DNA from: Defluviitaleaceae bacterium
Lineage (GTDB): Bacteria > Bacillota > Clostridia > Lachnospirales > WQUN01
Direction: 5' to 3'
DNA length: 42,685 nucleotides
Assembly: GCA_009777845.1 (NCBI GenBank)
Contig: WRLD01000025.1
Coordinates: 1-42,685, forward strand
Made by a program: the position numbers and the translations under genes. The notes under the pieces were generated by a model, which was not told where the DNA came from, searched no databases, and saw only the letters and a program-made list of their open reading frames with translations. Shown in pieces: positions 1-7,528 of the stretch. Numbering within the stretch: position 1 is the stretch's first letter; every line of letters starts with the position of its first letter.

Positions 1-237
1 AAGAGATGAATAAGATAACCACGGCATAAACCGCATGATTGCGGTAGGGAAGAAGCTAGGGCTTCTTCCCTTGCCTTTGTTTAATTTGTTGGGAGTATTC
101 GAGGGATTGGGATTGTTGGGGTTCGTGGGAATATGGGGATTCGTAGGATTATTTGGCTTTTTAGAATTATCGGGATTTTCACCACCATTTGTAATCATTT
201 TATTTTTATTTAGCAACTTAGCTCTAATATTGAACAT
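1..237 (-). CDS. Partial hypothetical protein, Asn/Pro-rich N-terminus
   Basis: This reading frame starts at an ATG at 237-235 and stays open to the left edge, so only the first 79 codons are present. A strong AGGAGGT ribosome binding site lies at 247-241, four bases from the start. The protein begins MFNIRAKLLNKNK, then has a low-complexity stretch rich in Asn, Pro and Thr (about residues 22-50), then a basic segment (KGKGRS) and a more hydrophobic one (FFPTAIMRFMPW). The visible part matches no family I recognise. The opposite-strand frame over the same bases is hydrophobic only because it is the complement of the Asn/Pro codons. Confidence 0.55.
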   Translation of the reverse strand, partial: MFNIRAKLLNKNKMITNGGENPDNSKKPNNPTNPHIPTNPNNPNPSNTPNKLNKGKGRSPSFFPTAIMRFMPWLSYSSL

Positions 238-384
238 ATAACCTCCTGTATACATTGCCATTATATGTCATTTTAATCCAAAATGCAAGTCTTGCGTTTT
301 TAACTGTGTATTCGGTAAAGCAAGCAACATAAAATAAATTCAATAACACGCATCCTGTAACGCTTTTGGACGGTCTGCTCACTA

Positions 385-676
385 CTATTTGCGAATACTC
401 GATTTTTGCAGCTTCGCTACTTCACAGGCAAATTCTTTGTCTAATCCTTGACTTTCCCGATATATAATATCACTGTGCATAACAGCATTAAATTTAACAC
501 CTTGCTACATCTGTGTGTTTCCGCTCGGTTTTCCACGTTGTCAAATTTTTGAAATAATCGGCGTTCGGATAGTGGTTGAGGATATGACTTACACGCCCAT
601 ACGGCGTGTACACATAGGAAAGGAATCCCCATCTATGAATAAGAAAACGTCTAAACAAAGGACAACATATAACCAC
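385..676 (-). pseudogene. Decayed small gene remnant
   Basis: On the minus strand a protein-like stretch (around YPNADYFKNLTTWK) runs to a stop near 494. A second stretch in another frame (around DIIYRESQGLDKEFACEV) continues to a stop at 385-387. Both halves read like ordinary hydrophilic protein and join if one frameshift near 495-505 is assumed, so this is probably a broken gene of the integrated element. There is no clear ribosome binding site and I cannot assign a family. The rest of 238-790 shows nothing else I can support. Confidence 0.3.
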
Positions 677-789
677 ATTTCAAGCCGAACGTGCATTGCT
701 ATTTTTCCACGCATAGGGGAGCATTGTTCCCGACACAATTCCCGAAAAACCAGTAATACGATATGCCCGCCATTTTATGACAAAACATG

Positions 790-798
790 TGGTATAAT
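790..798 (+). promoter_or_regulatory. Extended -10 promoter of the xis leader
   Basis: The sequence TGGTATAAT is a perfect extended -10 (TGnTATAAT). There is no good -35, as expected for extended -10 promoters. Transcription would begin near 804-806, exactly where the upstream arm of the leader hairpin starts. Confidence 0.55.
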
Positions 799-803
799 AA
801 GAA

Positions 804-913
804 TGTATACACATAGAATTTGTTGCGTTAGCAATATTTTCTGCCCATTAAAGGGCGGTTTGGTCGCAGAAACGCTGACGCGTCTATGTGTATACACCCA
901 AACCGCCCTTTTT
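804..913 (+). promoter_or_regulatory. Leader with competing hairpins (attenuator-like)
   Basis: A perfect 14-bp inverted repeat pairs 804-817 with 883-896. A perfect 13-bp inverted repeat (AAGGGCGGTTTGG) pairs 851-863 with 898-910 and runs into TTTTT at 909-913, giving a Rho-independent terminator. The 3' arm of the first stem lies in the loop of the terminator, and the 5' arm of the terminator lies in the loop of the first stem, so the two can only coexist as a pseudoknot and probably compete. Leaders of this kind regulate genes on conjugative elements, including antibiotic-responsive ones. A 49-codon frame starting with ATG at 804 runs through the leader and overlaps the start of the next gene. 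Confidence 0.55.
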
Positions 914-935
914 GATTTCAAGCGAAAGGAGAATT

Positions 936-1136
936 ATGGAGCAGAAAACTAAAGAAGCAGATATACGTCTACTAAGCGTTAAGGAGGCGTGTGGCAGGCT
1001 TGGTATCGCTCATTGGAAATTTTACGATTTAGTCCACCAACACGCCATAAAAACTGTCAGAATCGGCAAGCGAAGGCTTATCAGTACCCGCGCCATTGAA
1101 GATTTTATTAACAAGCAGGAGCGACATGGGGCGTAG
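936..1136 (+). CDS. Excisionase-like helix-turn-helix protein
   Basis: A 66-residue protein with a MerR/excisionase-type winged helix (about residues 12-60: RLLSVKEACGRLGI then a recognition segment and RIGKRRLISTRAIEDFI). Proteins of this family direct a tyrosine integrase toward excision. The ATG at 936 has a good site (AAAGGAGA, 925-932); a longer frame from 888 lies inside the terminator hairpin and is less likely. The gene sits behind an attenuator-like leader and overlaps the start of an integrase remnant, the usual xis-int order, which supports the call. Confidence 0.75.
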   Translation: MEQKTKEADIRLLSVKEACGRLGIAHWKFYDLVHQHAIKTVRIGKRRLISTRAIEDFINKQERHGA

Positions 1137-1191
1137 GTGTCTACCAACACGGAACAGCGGAAACCCAACGCGCCGCTATTTCTGCCATTAA
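1126..1191 (+). pseudogene. Tyrosine integrase remnant (first 21 codons)
   Basis: An ATG at 1126 overlaps the xis stop and has AGGAG at 1117-1121. The peptide starts MGRRCLPTRNSGNPTRR, typical of the basic N-terminus of integrases of conjugative elements, then hits a stop. The catalytic domain is absent. The only other trace is a short open frame near 1239-1345 ending LLSKWLSKL, which might be the far C-terminus. The element can therefore no longer be mobilised by its own integrase. Confidence 0.45.
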
Positions 1192-1316
1192 GGAACGATT
1201 GTTTAGAACGTAAATTTAGAGGCGGGCAGTCAATAATGAGTGCAGTATAGAATCAGACCTAATTCAACAGAAGCTGCTGTTTTCGGACAGTGGCTTTTGC
1301 TGTCAGACGGAACAAC

Positions 1317-1337
1317 TGCTGTCAAAATGGCTGTCAA
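1317..1337 (+). repeat. 21-bp direct repeat, copy 1
   Basis: The 21 bases beginning TGCTGTCAAAATGG recur exactly at 1541-1561. The two copies flank the tRNA 3' half at 1410-1455. Confidence 0.7.
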
Positions 1338-1366
1338 AGCTATAAATTGGCTCGTGAAAACACTAT

Positions 1367-1395
1367 GTAAAATGAGCCTTTTCGGCTCATTTTAC
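1367..1395. terminator. Bidirectional hairpin terminator
   Basis: A perfect 12-bp stem (GTAAAATGAGCC with its complement) closes a 5-base loop, with T-rich flanks on both strands. It lies after the integrase remnant and next to the tRNA fragment. Confidence 0.55.
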
Positions 1396-1495
1396 AGTAG
1401 TAATAATCTTGGTAGCGGGGAATGGATTTGAACCACTGACCTCTTGGTTTTGAGCTTTGACAAATGCGCCGTTTTATGGCATTTTACTACTGTAA
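1391..1495. repeat. 12-bp inverted repeat around the tRNA fragment
   Basis: TTACAGTAGTAA at 1391-1402 and its exact complement at 1484-1495 bracket the tRNA 3' half. This could be a pair of integrase arm- or core-type binding sites; that is inference from position only. Confidence 0.35.
1410..1455 (-). other. tRNA 3' half (attachment-site remnant)
   Basis: Read on the minus strand, this has the layout of a tRNA from the anticodon loop to the CCA end: loop CTCAAAA, stem half CCAAG, variable AGGTC, T-stem AGTGG/CCATT closing the loop TTCAAAT, acceptor strand CCCCGCT, then ACCA. No matching 5' half (AGCGGGG) is found upstream, so it is not a working tRNA gene. A 3'-terminal tRNA piece next to xis/int is the classic trace of integration into a tRNA gene. 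I cannot assign the isoacceptor. Confidence 0.6.
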
Positions 1496-1540
1496 GATGT
1501 TTTCTGGCGGACTGTGTTAGACACTAAAATAATGTGTAAT

Positions 1541-1561
1541 TGCTGTCAAAATGGCTGTCAA
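1541..1561 (+). repeat. 21-bp direct repeat, copy 2
   Basis: Exact copy of 1317-1337 on the other side of the tRNA fragment. Confidence 0.7.
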
Positions 1562-1593
1562 TTTTTAGGTTTTTTCTATTTGTCCATGCAAGA

Positions 1594-1620
1594 AAAAACC
1601 CACCATATCGGTGGGTTTTT
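1594..1620 (-). terminator. Rho-independent terminator
   Basis: An 11-bp perfect stem (AAAAACCCACC with its complement) with a five-base loop. On the minus strand it is followed by a T-run. It lies 67 bases after the stop of the minus-strand gene at 1687-2388 and probably ends that transcript. Confidence 0.7.
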
Positions 1621-1686
1621 GGTCGTTGTTAGATGTTGTTAATATGTGCGAGGAAAAAAGTCTTGCTACCAAACAATAGCAGTAAG

Positions 1687-2388
1687 CTACTCCCCCACCG
1701 CAAGGCTCAAGCCCCCATATGAACTTGCATGGTCATCCGACCTGCCCAACTTGAGCCGACCAACATCGCTCACATACATGTCCGACACGAAGCGCCCATC
1801 GGTAGTTTCGATGAATCCGTCGTCAGAAAATTGCGGGAACATTGTGAACGTATATTCGCCATCATTGTAGTCGAGCAAGCCTTTTGTTCCATCTTCGCTT
1901 TCGGAAGCAAGAACTATCTGTGCCGAAATGTAAGCTACTGGCGACAAGTAGGTTGTACCTTCTTTTTCGGTGAAGAACTCCTTGGCTTTGGCAATTTGCT
2001 CGAAAATATAGGTGCTTGTAAAGAATAATCCGTCTTTACCTTCACCGCGCAGCATGACAAACAGTTGGGCTTCATCTCCCAGTCCATAGTCTCCAAAAAC
2101 TTCCTTCGTTTCGCTCCAAAGCGACCCCCAACGCCATTCATTGTCCCATTCGCAGCCTTTTTTCTTGCGAGTTTGATGTAGTTTTTCAAGCAAACCCTCG
2201 AAAGTATATTCGGATACTGCCGGGACGTAAACAAGCATGAGTTGTTCGGTGTCGTAACCAAGGGCAATGGCTTTTTTAAGCACATAGGTGGCCGTTGGTA
2301 TCCAAGTATTAACGAACGCTTCCGTTTCATCGGGTGCGAAAATATTCGCAATACGATTGAGCCTTTCTGATACTTCTGATACTTTCAT
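1687..2388 (-). CDS. Hypothetical protein, 233 aa
   Basis: The protein is acidic and soluble-looking, with no signal peptide or membrane segment, and I do not recognise the family. The start (MKVSEVSERLNRIANIF) has AAAGGAG nine bases upstream. The C-terminal third is rich in Asp/Gly/Tyr and short beta-like stretches (DYNDGEYTFTMFP, DGRFVSDMYVSDVGRLKLG). It stands alone, with its own terminator downstream and a 470-base gap upstream. Its place between the tRNA fragment and a phage-type repressor suggests cargo of the element. Confidence 0.75.
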   Translation of the reverse strand: MKVSEVSERLNRIANIFAPDETEAFVNTWIPTATYVLKKAIALGYDTEQLMLVYVPAVSEYTFEGLLEKLHQTRKKKGCEWDNEWRWGSLWSETKEVFGDYGLGDEAQLFVMLRGEGKDGLFFTSTYIFEQIAKAKEFFTEKEGTTYLSPVAYISAQIVLASESEDGTKGLLDYNDGEYTFTMFPQFSDDGFIETTDGRFVSDMYVSDVGRLKLGRSDDHASSYGGLSLAVGE

Positions 2389-2445
2389 GTAAATCGCTCC
2401 TTTGGAATTTAGGGCTTTGCCCTTTGGATTTTTGGGATTCTAAGC

Positions 2446-2480
2446 ACGCAAAAAAGCCCATAGTCGTGTTGACCTACGGA
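2446..2480 (-). terminator. Possible terminator or leader hairpin
   Basis: On the minus strand CCGTAG and CTATGG can pair around a ten-base loop, followed by GCTTTTTT. The stem is short and has one wobble pair. It could end the upstream minus-strand regulator transcript or act in the leader of the 1687-2388 gene. The rest of 2400-2857 is AT-rich and I see nothing else in it. Confidence 0.3.
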
Positions 2481-2857
2481 CTAAACTAACAACTGTTAAT
2501 GTGCGAGGGAATTGTGTTTTTGAATTGTAATTTTCCCCTAAAGCAGACAATATTTCTTATTATCTGCCCCTATTATAGCACAAATGGCATAAAATGTCAA
2601 TAGTTTTGACTGAAATGTGCTGCAAATACAGCTAAAATGTGTTGCAAATCACCTAAAAGAGGTCTTTTTTTACATAAATCTAACTGTAGGCAATAAATTT
2701 AATCCAATTACCCAGCTGGCGGCATGTGTTCAAAAATTGATGAATGTTATAAAAATACGTGAAAAAAGTGTAATGCAGATGTGACAGATACGAATTGTTT
2801 TTACCATTACGTCATATTTATACCATCCACTGCATAGCTGACGAAAATTACCGGTAA

Positions 2858-3241
2858 TCAGTTTGTGTCCCTTTGTCCGCTCTCGCATATGTCCGCTATC
2901 ACATATCTTGACAAAAATTTCATTATCTCATATAGAGTAGTCGCATCCTCAACACTTCGCCGTTTCAAAAATCCTATGAACTCATTCAATAGCGAATCCA
3001 TTTCGCTCAGTCTTTCTTCGGTCGCCCCAAATATCAGCGAATCTGCCGATACATCTAAGGCTGTTAAAATGTTGATGAGTGTACGCATACTGGGGCTTTT
3101 GTCCCCACGTTCAAGCTGTGCTATATAATCTTGGGCTGTATCAGCTTGATTTGCCAACGCATTGCGTGTTAAGCCCTGCTTTTCCCTTTCGTGCCGTAGC
3201 CTTGAACCAAAGCTCGTTAGCCATTCTTCATATTTAATCAT
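2858..3241 (-). CDS. XRE-family helix-turn-helix regulator
   Basis: A 127-residue protein with an N-terminal HTH_3 domain (about residues 11-70: SRLRHEREKQGLTRNALANQA, then QLERGDKSPSMRTLINILTALDV), the Cro/C1 type of DNA-binding fold. The C-terminal 50 residues are helical and may serve in dimerisation (EFIGFLKRRSVEDATTLYEIMKFL). It is transcribed away from the PNP-type operon across a 459-base gap that contains a plus-strand promoter, so it may control that operon; this is inference. The ribosome binding site (AAGGCGG) is only moderate. Confidence 0.85.
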   Translation of the reverse strand: MIKYEEWLTSFGSRLRHEREKQGLTRNALANQADTAQDYIAQLERGDKSPSMRTLINILTALDVSADSLIFGATEERLSEMDSLLNEFIGFLKRRSVEDATTLYEIMKFLSRYVIADICESGQRDTN

Positions 3242-3296
3242 CTTGTCTACCGCCTTAGATAATGAGTATATAGTGCTGCGGGAAATAATTTAACTA

Positions 3297-3325
3297 TTGC
3301 ACATAGCATTATTTTATGATATTAT
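3297..3325 (+). promoter_or_regulatory. Promoter between regulator and PNP-type operon
   Basis: TTGCAC (3297-3302) and TATTAT (3320-3325) are 17 bases apart, a good housekeeping promoter pointing toward the operon at 3701. The transcript would have a leader of about 370 bases with no convincing gene in it. A second TATAAT at 3604-3609 lacks a clear -35. Confidence 0.5.
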
Positions 3326-3700
3326 GTTCGTGTCTAGAATTATTGTGTCCAAGAAACTTGTAATAAATGCGGGTTCAAATCATATCTCTTAGATTCTCAT
3401 TTGGCGAATTAGCAGAAGTTCATTCGCTGGAGTTTAATAGTGTGTCATGGCTAAAATTTGGCGAACGGGAAGTTAAAAGAGTATATTATGTGGTTTTACA
3501 TTCTAGCTTTATAAAATTGATGATTCAGTGGCGTTTAGGAACAAATCAACCATATGCAAATAGCTTTAACAGAATCAAAGCAATGTAGATATAAAAGAAA
3601 ACCTATAATAAAATGTTAAATGGATTAATATTCATTACTATATGCAGTGTATTTTTACAGGAAATCCATTAAAATACCTATTGAGGGGGAGTTATCACAT

Positions 3701-4636
3701 ATGAGTAATTTATTTTTATTTGTGACAGCTAACAAATATGAAAAATCAGCCTTTGAAAATAAATTTATATCAGAAAGTAAAGATTTTATTAAAGGCAAAT
3801 CCTATAAAATCGGTAAACTGGGATTATACAATGTTGCGCATATTCACATAGATGAGCAAGGCTATACAAACCCTGCATCAATACCACTTGTTGGCGAACT
3901 AGCCAAAATAATAAATCCAATTGCCGTTATAATGGTTGGCATTGCATTCGGAGTCGATGAGTATAAACAAGCAATTGGTGATGTTTTAGTTTCTAAGAAG
4001 ATACTGCCTTATGACACCGAACGCATAAAAGAATCTTCTAATGAATATAAAGAAGACTCAAAAGAAACCGGATTTCAACTTTTTAATGCATTTAGCGATA
4101 GTGATGACTGGGATTACTATATTGGGAGTAAGAGAGCGACGGTATATAAGGGAGCTATCCTTACCGGTTCAAAACTTATTAACAACTATGAATTTAGAAA
4201 CAAACTTTTAACTGACTTTAAATCATATCAGCCCATCGGTGGCGAAATGGAATCTTATGGTGTTTATTCCCTGTGTCGCTTGCATGGAATAACAGAATGG
4301 ATAATTGTTAAAGCGATTTGTGATTGGGCATACCATAAGGATTTATGTAAAGATAAATATCAAAAGATAGCTTCCGAGTCTGCTGTTGATTACTGCTATT
4401 ATATTTTTTCACAAAAAGGAGTTTTCGGTTCTCTTATTGAATCCGGAACAGTTGCGGATTTAAATCCAACAATCCCGCTTGACCATGAACCAAAACAGTT
4501 TAATGCCTTACCAAGTACCCCTGCACAGCCAGGCTCAATGATAGTTTCAGGCAATACTGTCAACGCTATGTTTGTTGCTCAAACACTTACAATAAGTGAA
4601 GGGGGAATACATTTTGGGGGAAAGAAGCAAGCCTAA
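3701..4636 (+). CDS. Nucleoside-phosphorylase-fold protein (probable nucleosidase effector)
   Basis: A 311-residue protein. Residues 1-240 look like the PNP_UDP fold: an N-terminal strand (LFLFVTANKYE), a central MVGIAFGVDE turn, the nucleoside-binding GGEMES at 180-185, and AICDWA with the probable catalytic Asp at 208. Relatives cleave N-glycosidic bonds; in phage defence, PNP-domain effectors such as the Detocs effector degrade ATP. After a linker rich in Pro/Ser (271-278) comes a short tail (279-298, VSGNTVNAMFVAQ) that resembles the N-terminus of the next protein. The ATG at 3701 has GAGGGGGAG upstream; the longer frame from 3647 does not. The stop overlaps the next gene by 23 bases, suggesting coupled translation. 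Family assignment is fairly sure; the effector role is inference. Confidence 0.8.
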   Translation: MSNLFLFVTANKYEKSAFENKFISESKDFIKGKSYKIGKLGLYNVAHIHIDEQGYTNPASIPLVGELAKIINPIAVIMVGIAFGVDEYKQAIGDVLVSKKILPYDTERIKESSNEYKEDSKETGFQLFNAFSDSDDWDYYIGSKRATVYKGAILTGSKLINNYEFRNKLLTDFKSYQPIGGEMESYGVYSLCRLHGITEWIIVKAICDWAYHKDLCKDKYQKIASESAVDYCYYIFSQKGVFGSLIESGTVADLNPTIPLDHEPKQFNALPSTPAQPGSMIVSGNTVNAMFVAQTLTISEGGIHFGGKKQA

Positions 4637-6011
4637 GGATTCAAGCAATGTAACGATTTCAGTTACAGGCAATCAGTCGCATAACTTAATCGTAGCTCAA
4701 TATGCTCATTTTGACAAAAGATTTTCAAATGAAGTAAACAACGGAAATGTTAAAGTAGTGTTTGCAAACAGCAATTTATCCGATATCCGGCAAGTCCAAA
4801 CAGATTATATATATTATCCGGAATTTGAAATTGAATCCATGAATGGGTCTTTGAAGCTGATAAATTACAGCCCGAATCATATATTAAATTTAAAATTACT
4901 CCTTTTTTTATGTGATTGCATAGTTCTGCCCCCTTCACATTTAATAGAAACATCCCTTTCAAACATCATTTTAATGGGTAATTGCCTAAGGCAATTTTTT
5001 GATGATGGTAAAATTGTTACCACGCGATACTTTAATGATATTCAAGATTATTTCAGTTCTAAGGTTGAACAATCAACAGGCGGAAATGAAAAAGCAAAGA
5101 TAGAAGCGAAGGTTAAACAAATTAATGAAAATTTGTTTGTTAATACAAACGTTATTCATCATACAACTAACGAAGCGGCACAAGTTGGGGTTTTCAGTGA
5201 AAGGCTCCAGCATGAGTTAGCTTTGTTATCAGATAGTGACTGTGGCTTCGATAGTAAATCATCTGGAAAACTATTGAATAGGATTGATGCTTTATTAAAT
5301 AGAACAGGTGGTCACATATATAGCCGACAGTATAGAATTATTCTTGATGAATTGTTTTCAGAGGGTTACATCAACGAATTTCAATATAAGAAATATTTGC
5401 ATTTGGAAAGTGCCGCTTATTACCATACAGGAATTTTAACCATGAACACAAGAGTTTCATATAACAGATATTTTGAAATATTAAATTTAGAAAAACGACT
5501 AAGCGTTCCGGAAAAATCACCGAGTAGATTTGTTAGTCCTTATTTCCTATTAAAATTATTTAATGTTTTTGGCATCAGTCAATATGACATTATGGATTTG
5601 ACAAGCAAAGATTATGATTATCTCAAATCCCAGATAATATGGAAACATTTCCTTAAGACCTTCAAGGAATTAAGCCGCAGTTCTGATGATATAAATAGTA
5701 TTTTAGAAAAACAGACGAGTGTTGTTCGTAAAATAGAAAGAATAAAACATATGTCATTTCTTTTAAGGCGTATACCAGGAAACCACTATGTTCCGCCTTG
5801 GATTCTTAATAGTCTTGCAAGGCCCGTTTCGCAAAAATTAGGTATGCCGCTGGTACTATCTCAATTAAAACTTGGAATGGAAAATTACGAAAAAGAAGTG
5901 TCGGCTAAAAATTCAGCATTAGACAATATCATTCTTCATCTAGCAATACACGAAGTTCCTTTGTATGCATTTTGTGAGAAGTTAAAATTTGCAATAAGTG
6001 AAAATTTATAA
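4614..6011 (+). CDS. Unknown partner protein with N-terminal shared motif
   Basis: A 465-residue protein I do not recognise. I place the start at TTG 4614, six bases after GAAGGGGGA; a GTG at 4596 has no such site. Residues 13-31 (NVTISVTGNQSHNLIVAQY) match the tail of the preceding nucleosidase-like protein without gaps: VTGNQSHNLIVAQ against VSGNTVNAMFVAQ, six of 13 identical and three more conservative. The rest includes a hydrophobic stretch near residues 80-105 (LKLLLFLCDCIVLPPSHLIE), a charged segment near 150-190 and a helical C-terminal half. No Walker motif is visible, so it is not an obvious NLR-type ATPase. Position and motif suggest a sensor or regulator of the upstream protein. 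Confidence 0.8.
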   Translation: MGERSKPKDSSNVTISVTGNQSHNLIVAQYAHFDKRFSNEVNNGNVKVVFANSNLSDIRQVQTDYIYYPEFEIESMNGSLKLINYSPNHILNLKLLLFLCDCIVLPPSHLIETSLSNIILMGNCLRQFFDDGKIVTTRYFNDIQDYFSSKVEQSTGGNEKAKIEAKVKQINENLFVNTNVIHHTTNEAAQVGVFSERLQHELALLSDSDCGFDSKSSGKLLNRIDALLNRTGGHIYSRQYRIILDELFSEGYINEFQYKKYLHLESAAYYHTGILTMNTRVSYNRYFEILNLEKRLSVPEKSPSRFVSPYFLLKLFNVFGISQYDIMDLTSKDYDYLKSQIIWKHFLKTFKELSRSSDDINSILEKQTSVVRKIERIKHMSFLLRRIPGNHYVPPWILNSLARPVSQKLGMPLVLSQLKLGMENYEKEVSAKNSALDNIILHLAIHEVPLYAFCEKLKFAISENL

Positions 6012-6046
6012 CACATTATTTGGAAATCATACCAAGGAGGCGTTAA

Positions 6047-7528
6047 ATGAATATACTTTTATTTGATACAGGGGACGTCAGGAATGAATACAATGAGCCA
6101 CTTGGAATAGAGTTACTGGCTGCATGTCTTGAACGTACATTAGGTTCTGTTGTAAAAATAGATATGAAATGGTACTCAAAAGATGGATTGGATTTTTCAA
6201 TTGACAGGTATGATGTAATTGGTGTGGGAATTCACATAGAAGGAATAAGTGTTTTTGAAGCACTCTACAAAATGTACGAAAGTGCAGGTAGTTCGGCGTG
6301 TTTTGTAGTTGGCAACACGGTGTCTACATTTGGCTACAGCCAATTACTGACTCAATATCCTGATATACTATGTGCTATAGGCGAAGGTGAGATTATGTTC
6401 ACAAAGCTGGTAGAGGGGCTATTGACCACGAACAATATTGACTTGAGGCGTATTCCAAATATGGCCTACTCCGAAAAAGGGAATATAGTTGTAACTAATC
6501 GTACCGTTTGCAATTTAAATGAATACGTTCCACCTATAAGAAAATTCAACACATTTATTAAAGAAAAAACCGGAATAGCAAGAATTGAAGCAAGCAGGGG
6601 TTGCAGTTGGAATAAGTGTAGTTTTTGTGGTGTTGCTCATAAATACCCTAATAGCAAATGGCGACCAATACCAGTTAATGAAATTATTGCTCAATTAATT
6701 GATTTAAGTGACAATGGGTTAACTTCGGTGTATTTTTCAGATGAGGACTTTATTGGTGACGATACAGAAAGATTCCGTTTTCTGGTTGAACAGATTAAAC
6801 AAAATGTCATTGCTGGAAAAATCTCCGAAAATATTAAATATTTCATATCCGTTAAACCTACAGATGTCGCAGATGATGAGCGATTCAACACCATAGAAAT
6901 GTTTACGCAATATGGACTTAAAGAATTGTTCATAGGAATAGAATCGGGATGTACAAATCAAATACAACGTTACAATAAATGCACAAAGGTTGACACAAAC
7001 TCAAGAGTTATAAAAAAATTGCAAAGTCTCAATGTGGCTATTGATTTAGGATTTATATTTTTTGACTACGATATGACATTACAAGACATTCAAGACAATT
7101 TGTGCTTTATAAGTAAAAATGAACTGCAAGGTCACTCTAGCTTGCTGAAGCCCCTTAGACTCCAACCCTTTACTAAAATATTCTATGATATTCCGGCTGA
7201 AATTTTAAAAGATTTTTCTTTAGAGCAGATGATGTATGCATATAAATTTAAAGATAAAACAGTTGAAGAGATTTTTAATTGTTTTTCAAGCTTAGGTTTA
7301 GAGCGTTATGCACATAAGGTTCAAAGCTTCTTCAGGAAATCCCTTTCGTCAATAGATGAAAGGGAAGAATCAAGAAAACAATTAGTAAAAATACGTGTTC
7401 TGCAATTTGAGGCATTGTCTATTATAGTAGAGCATTACAGTGGAGACAGCAGAGATAATCATATCCTTGAAGAACAATTAGCATATATAAAATCAAAGAT
7501 TATAAAGTTGGGTAACCTATATGGATAA
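6047..7528 (+). CDS. Radical SAM protein with B12-binding-like N-terminus
   Basis: A 493-residue protein. Residues 1-130 resemble the cobalamin-binding Rossmann domain of B12 radical SAM enzymes (NEPLGIELLAACLE, then VIGVGIHIEG and IGEGEIMFTKLVEG). The cluster-binding cysteines are C186, C191 and C194 in RGCSWNKCSFCG, a CX4CX2C spacing seen in a subset of B12-type enzymes. YFSDEDF and LFIGIESG are typical strands of the radical SAM barrel. Such enzymes methylate or rearrange unreactive carbons; the substrate here is unknown. AAGGAGG lies seven bases before the ATG. The gene starts 35 bases after the unknown partner and overlaps the deaminase by 8 bases, so it is part of the same operon. Confidence 0.85.
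   Translation: MNILLFDTGDVRNEYNEPLGIELLAACLERTLGSVVKIDMKWYSKDGLDFSIDRYDVIGVGIHIEGISVFEALYKMYESAGSSACFVVGNTVSTFGYSQLLTQYPDILCAIGEGEIMFTKLVEGLLTTNNIDLRRIPNMAYSEKGNIVVTNRTVCNLNEYVPPIRKFNTFIKEKTGIARIEASRGCSWNKCSFCGVAHKYPNSKWRPIPVNEIIAQLIDLSDNGLTSVYFSDEDFIGDDTERFRFLVEQIKQNVIAGKISENIKYFISVKPTDVADDERFNTIEMFTQYGLKELFIGIESGCTNQIQRYNKCTKVDTNSRVIKKLQSLNVAIDLGFIFFDYDMTLQDIQDNLCFISKNELQGHSSLLKPLRLQPFTKIFYDIPAEILKDFSLEQMMYAYKFKDKTVEEIFNCFSSLGLERYAHKVQSFFRKSLSSIDEREESRKQLVKIRVLQFEALSIIVEHYSGDSRDNHILEEQLAYIKSKIIKLGNLYG

Noticed and set aside
35..241. Hydrophobic plus-strand frame of 68 residues
   Set aside because: It is the complement of an Asn/Pro-coding minus-strand gene that has a strong ribosome binding site; the plus frame has none.
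515..952. 145-residue plus-strand frame across the leader
   Set aside because: It crosses a promoter, two hairpins and a terminator and lacks a ribosome binding site and protein-like composition. Only its last 49 codons might be a leader peptide.
3367..3588. 73-residue plus-strand frame in the gap before the PNP-type gene
   Set aside because: No ribosome binding site at the ATG, unusual residue mix and no recognisable pattern; it is probably a chance frame in the long leader.
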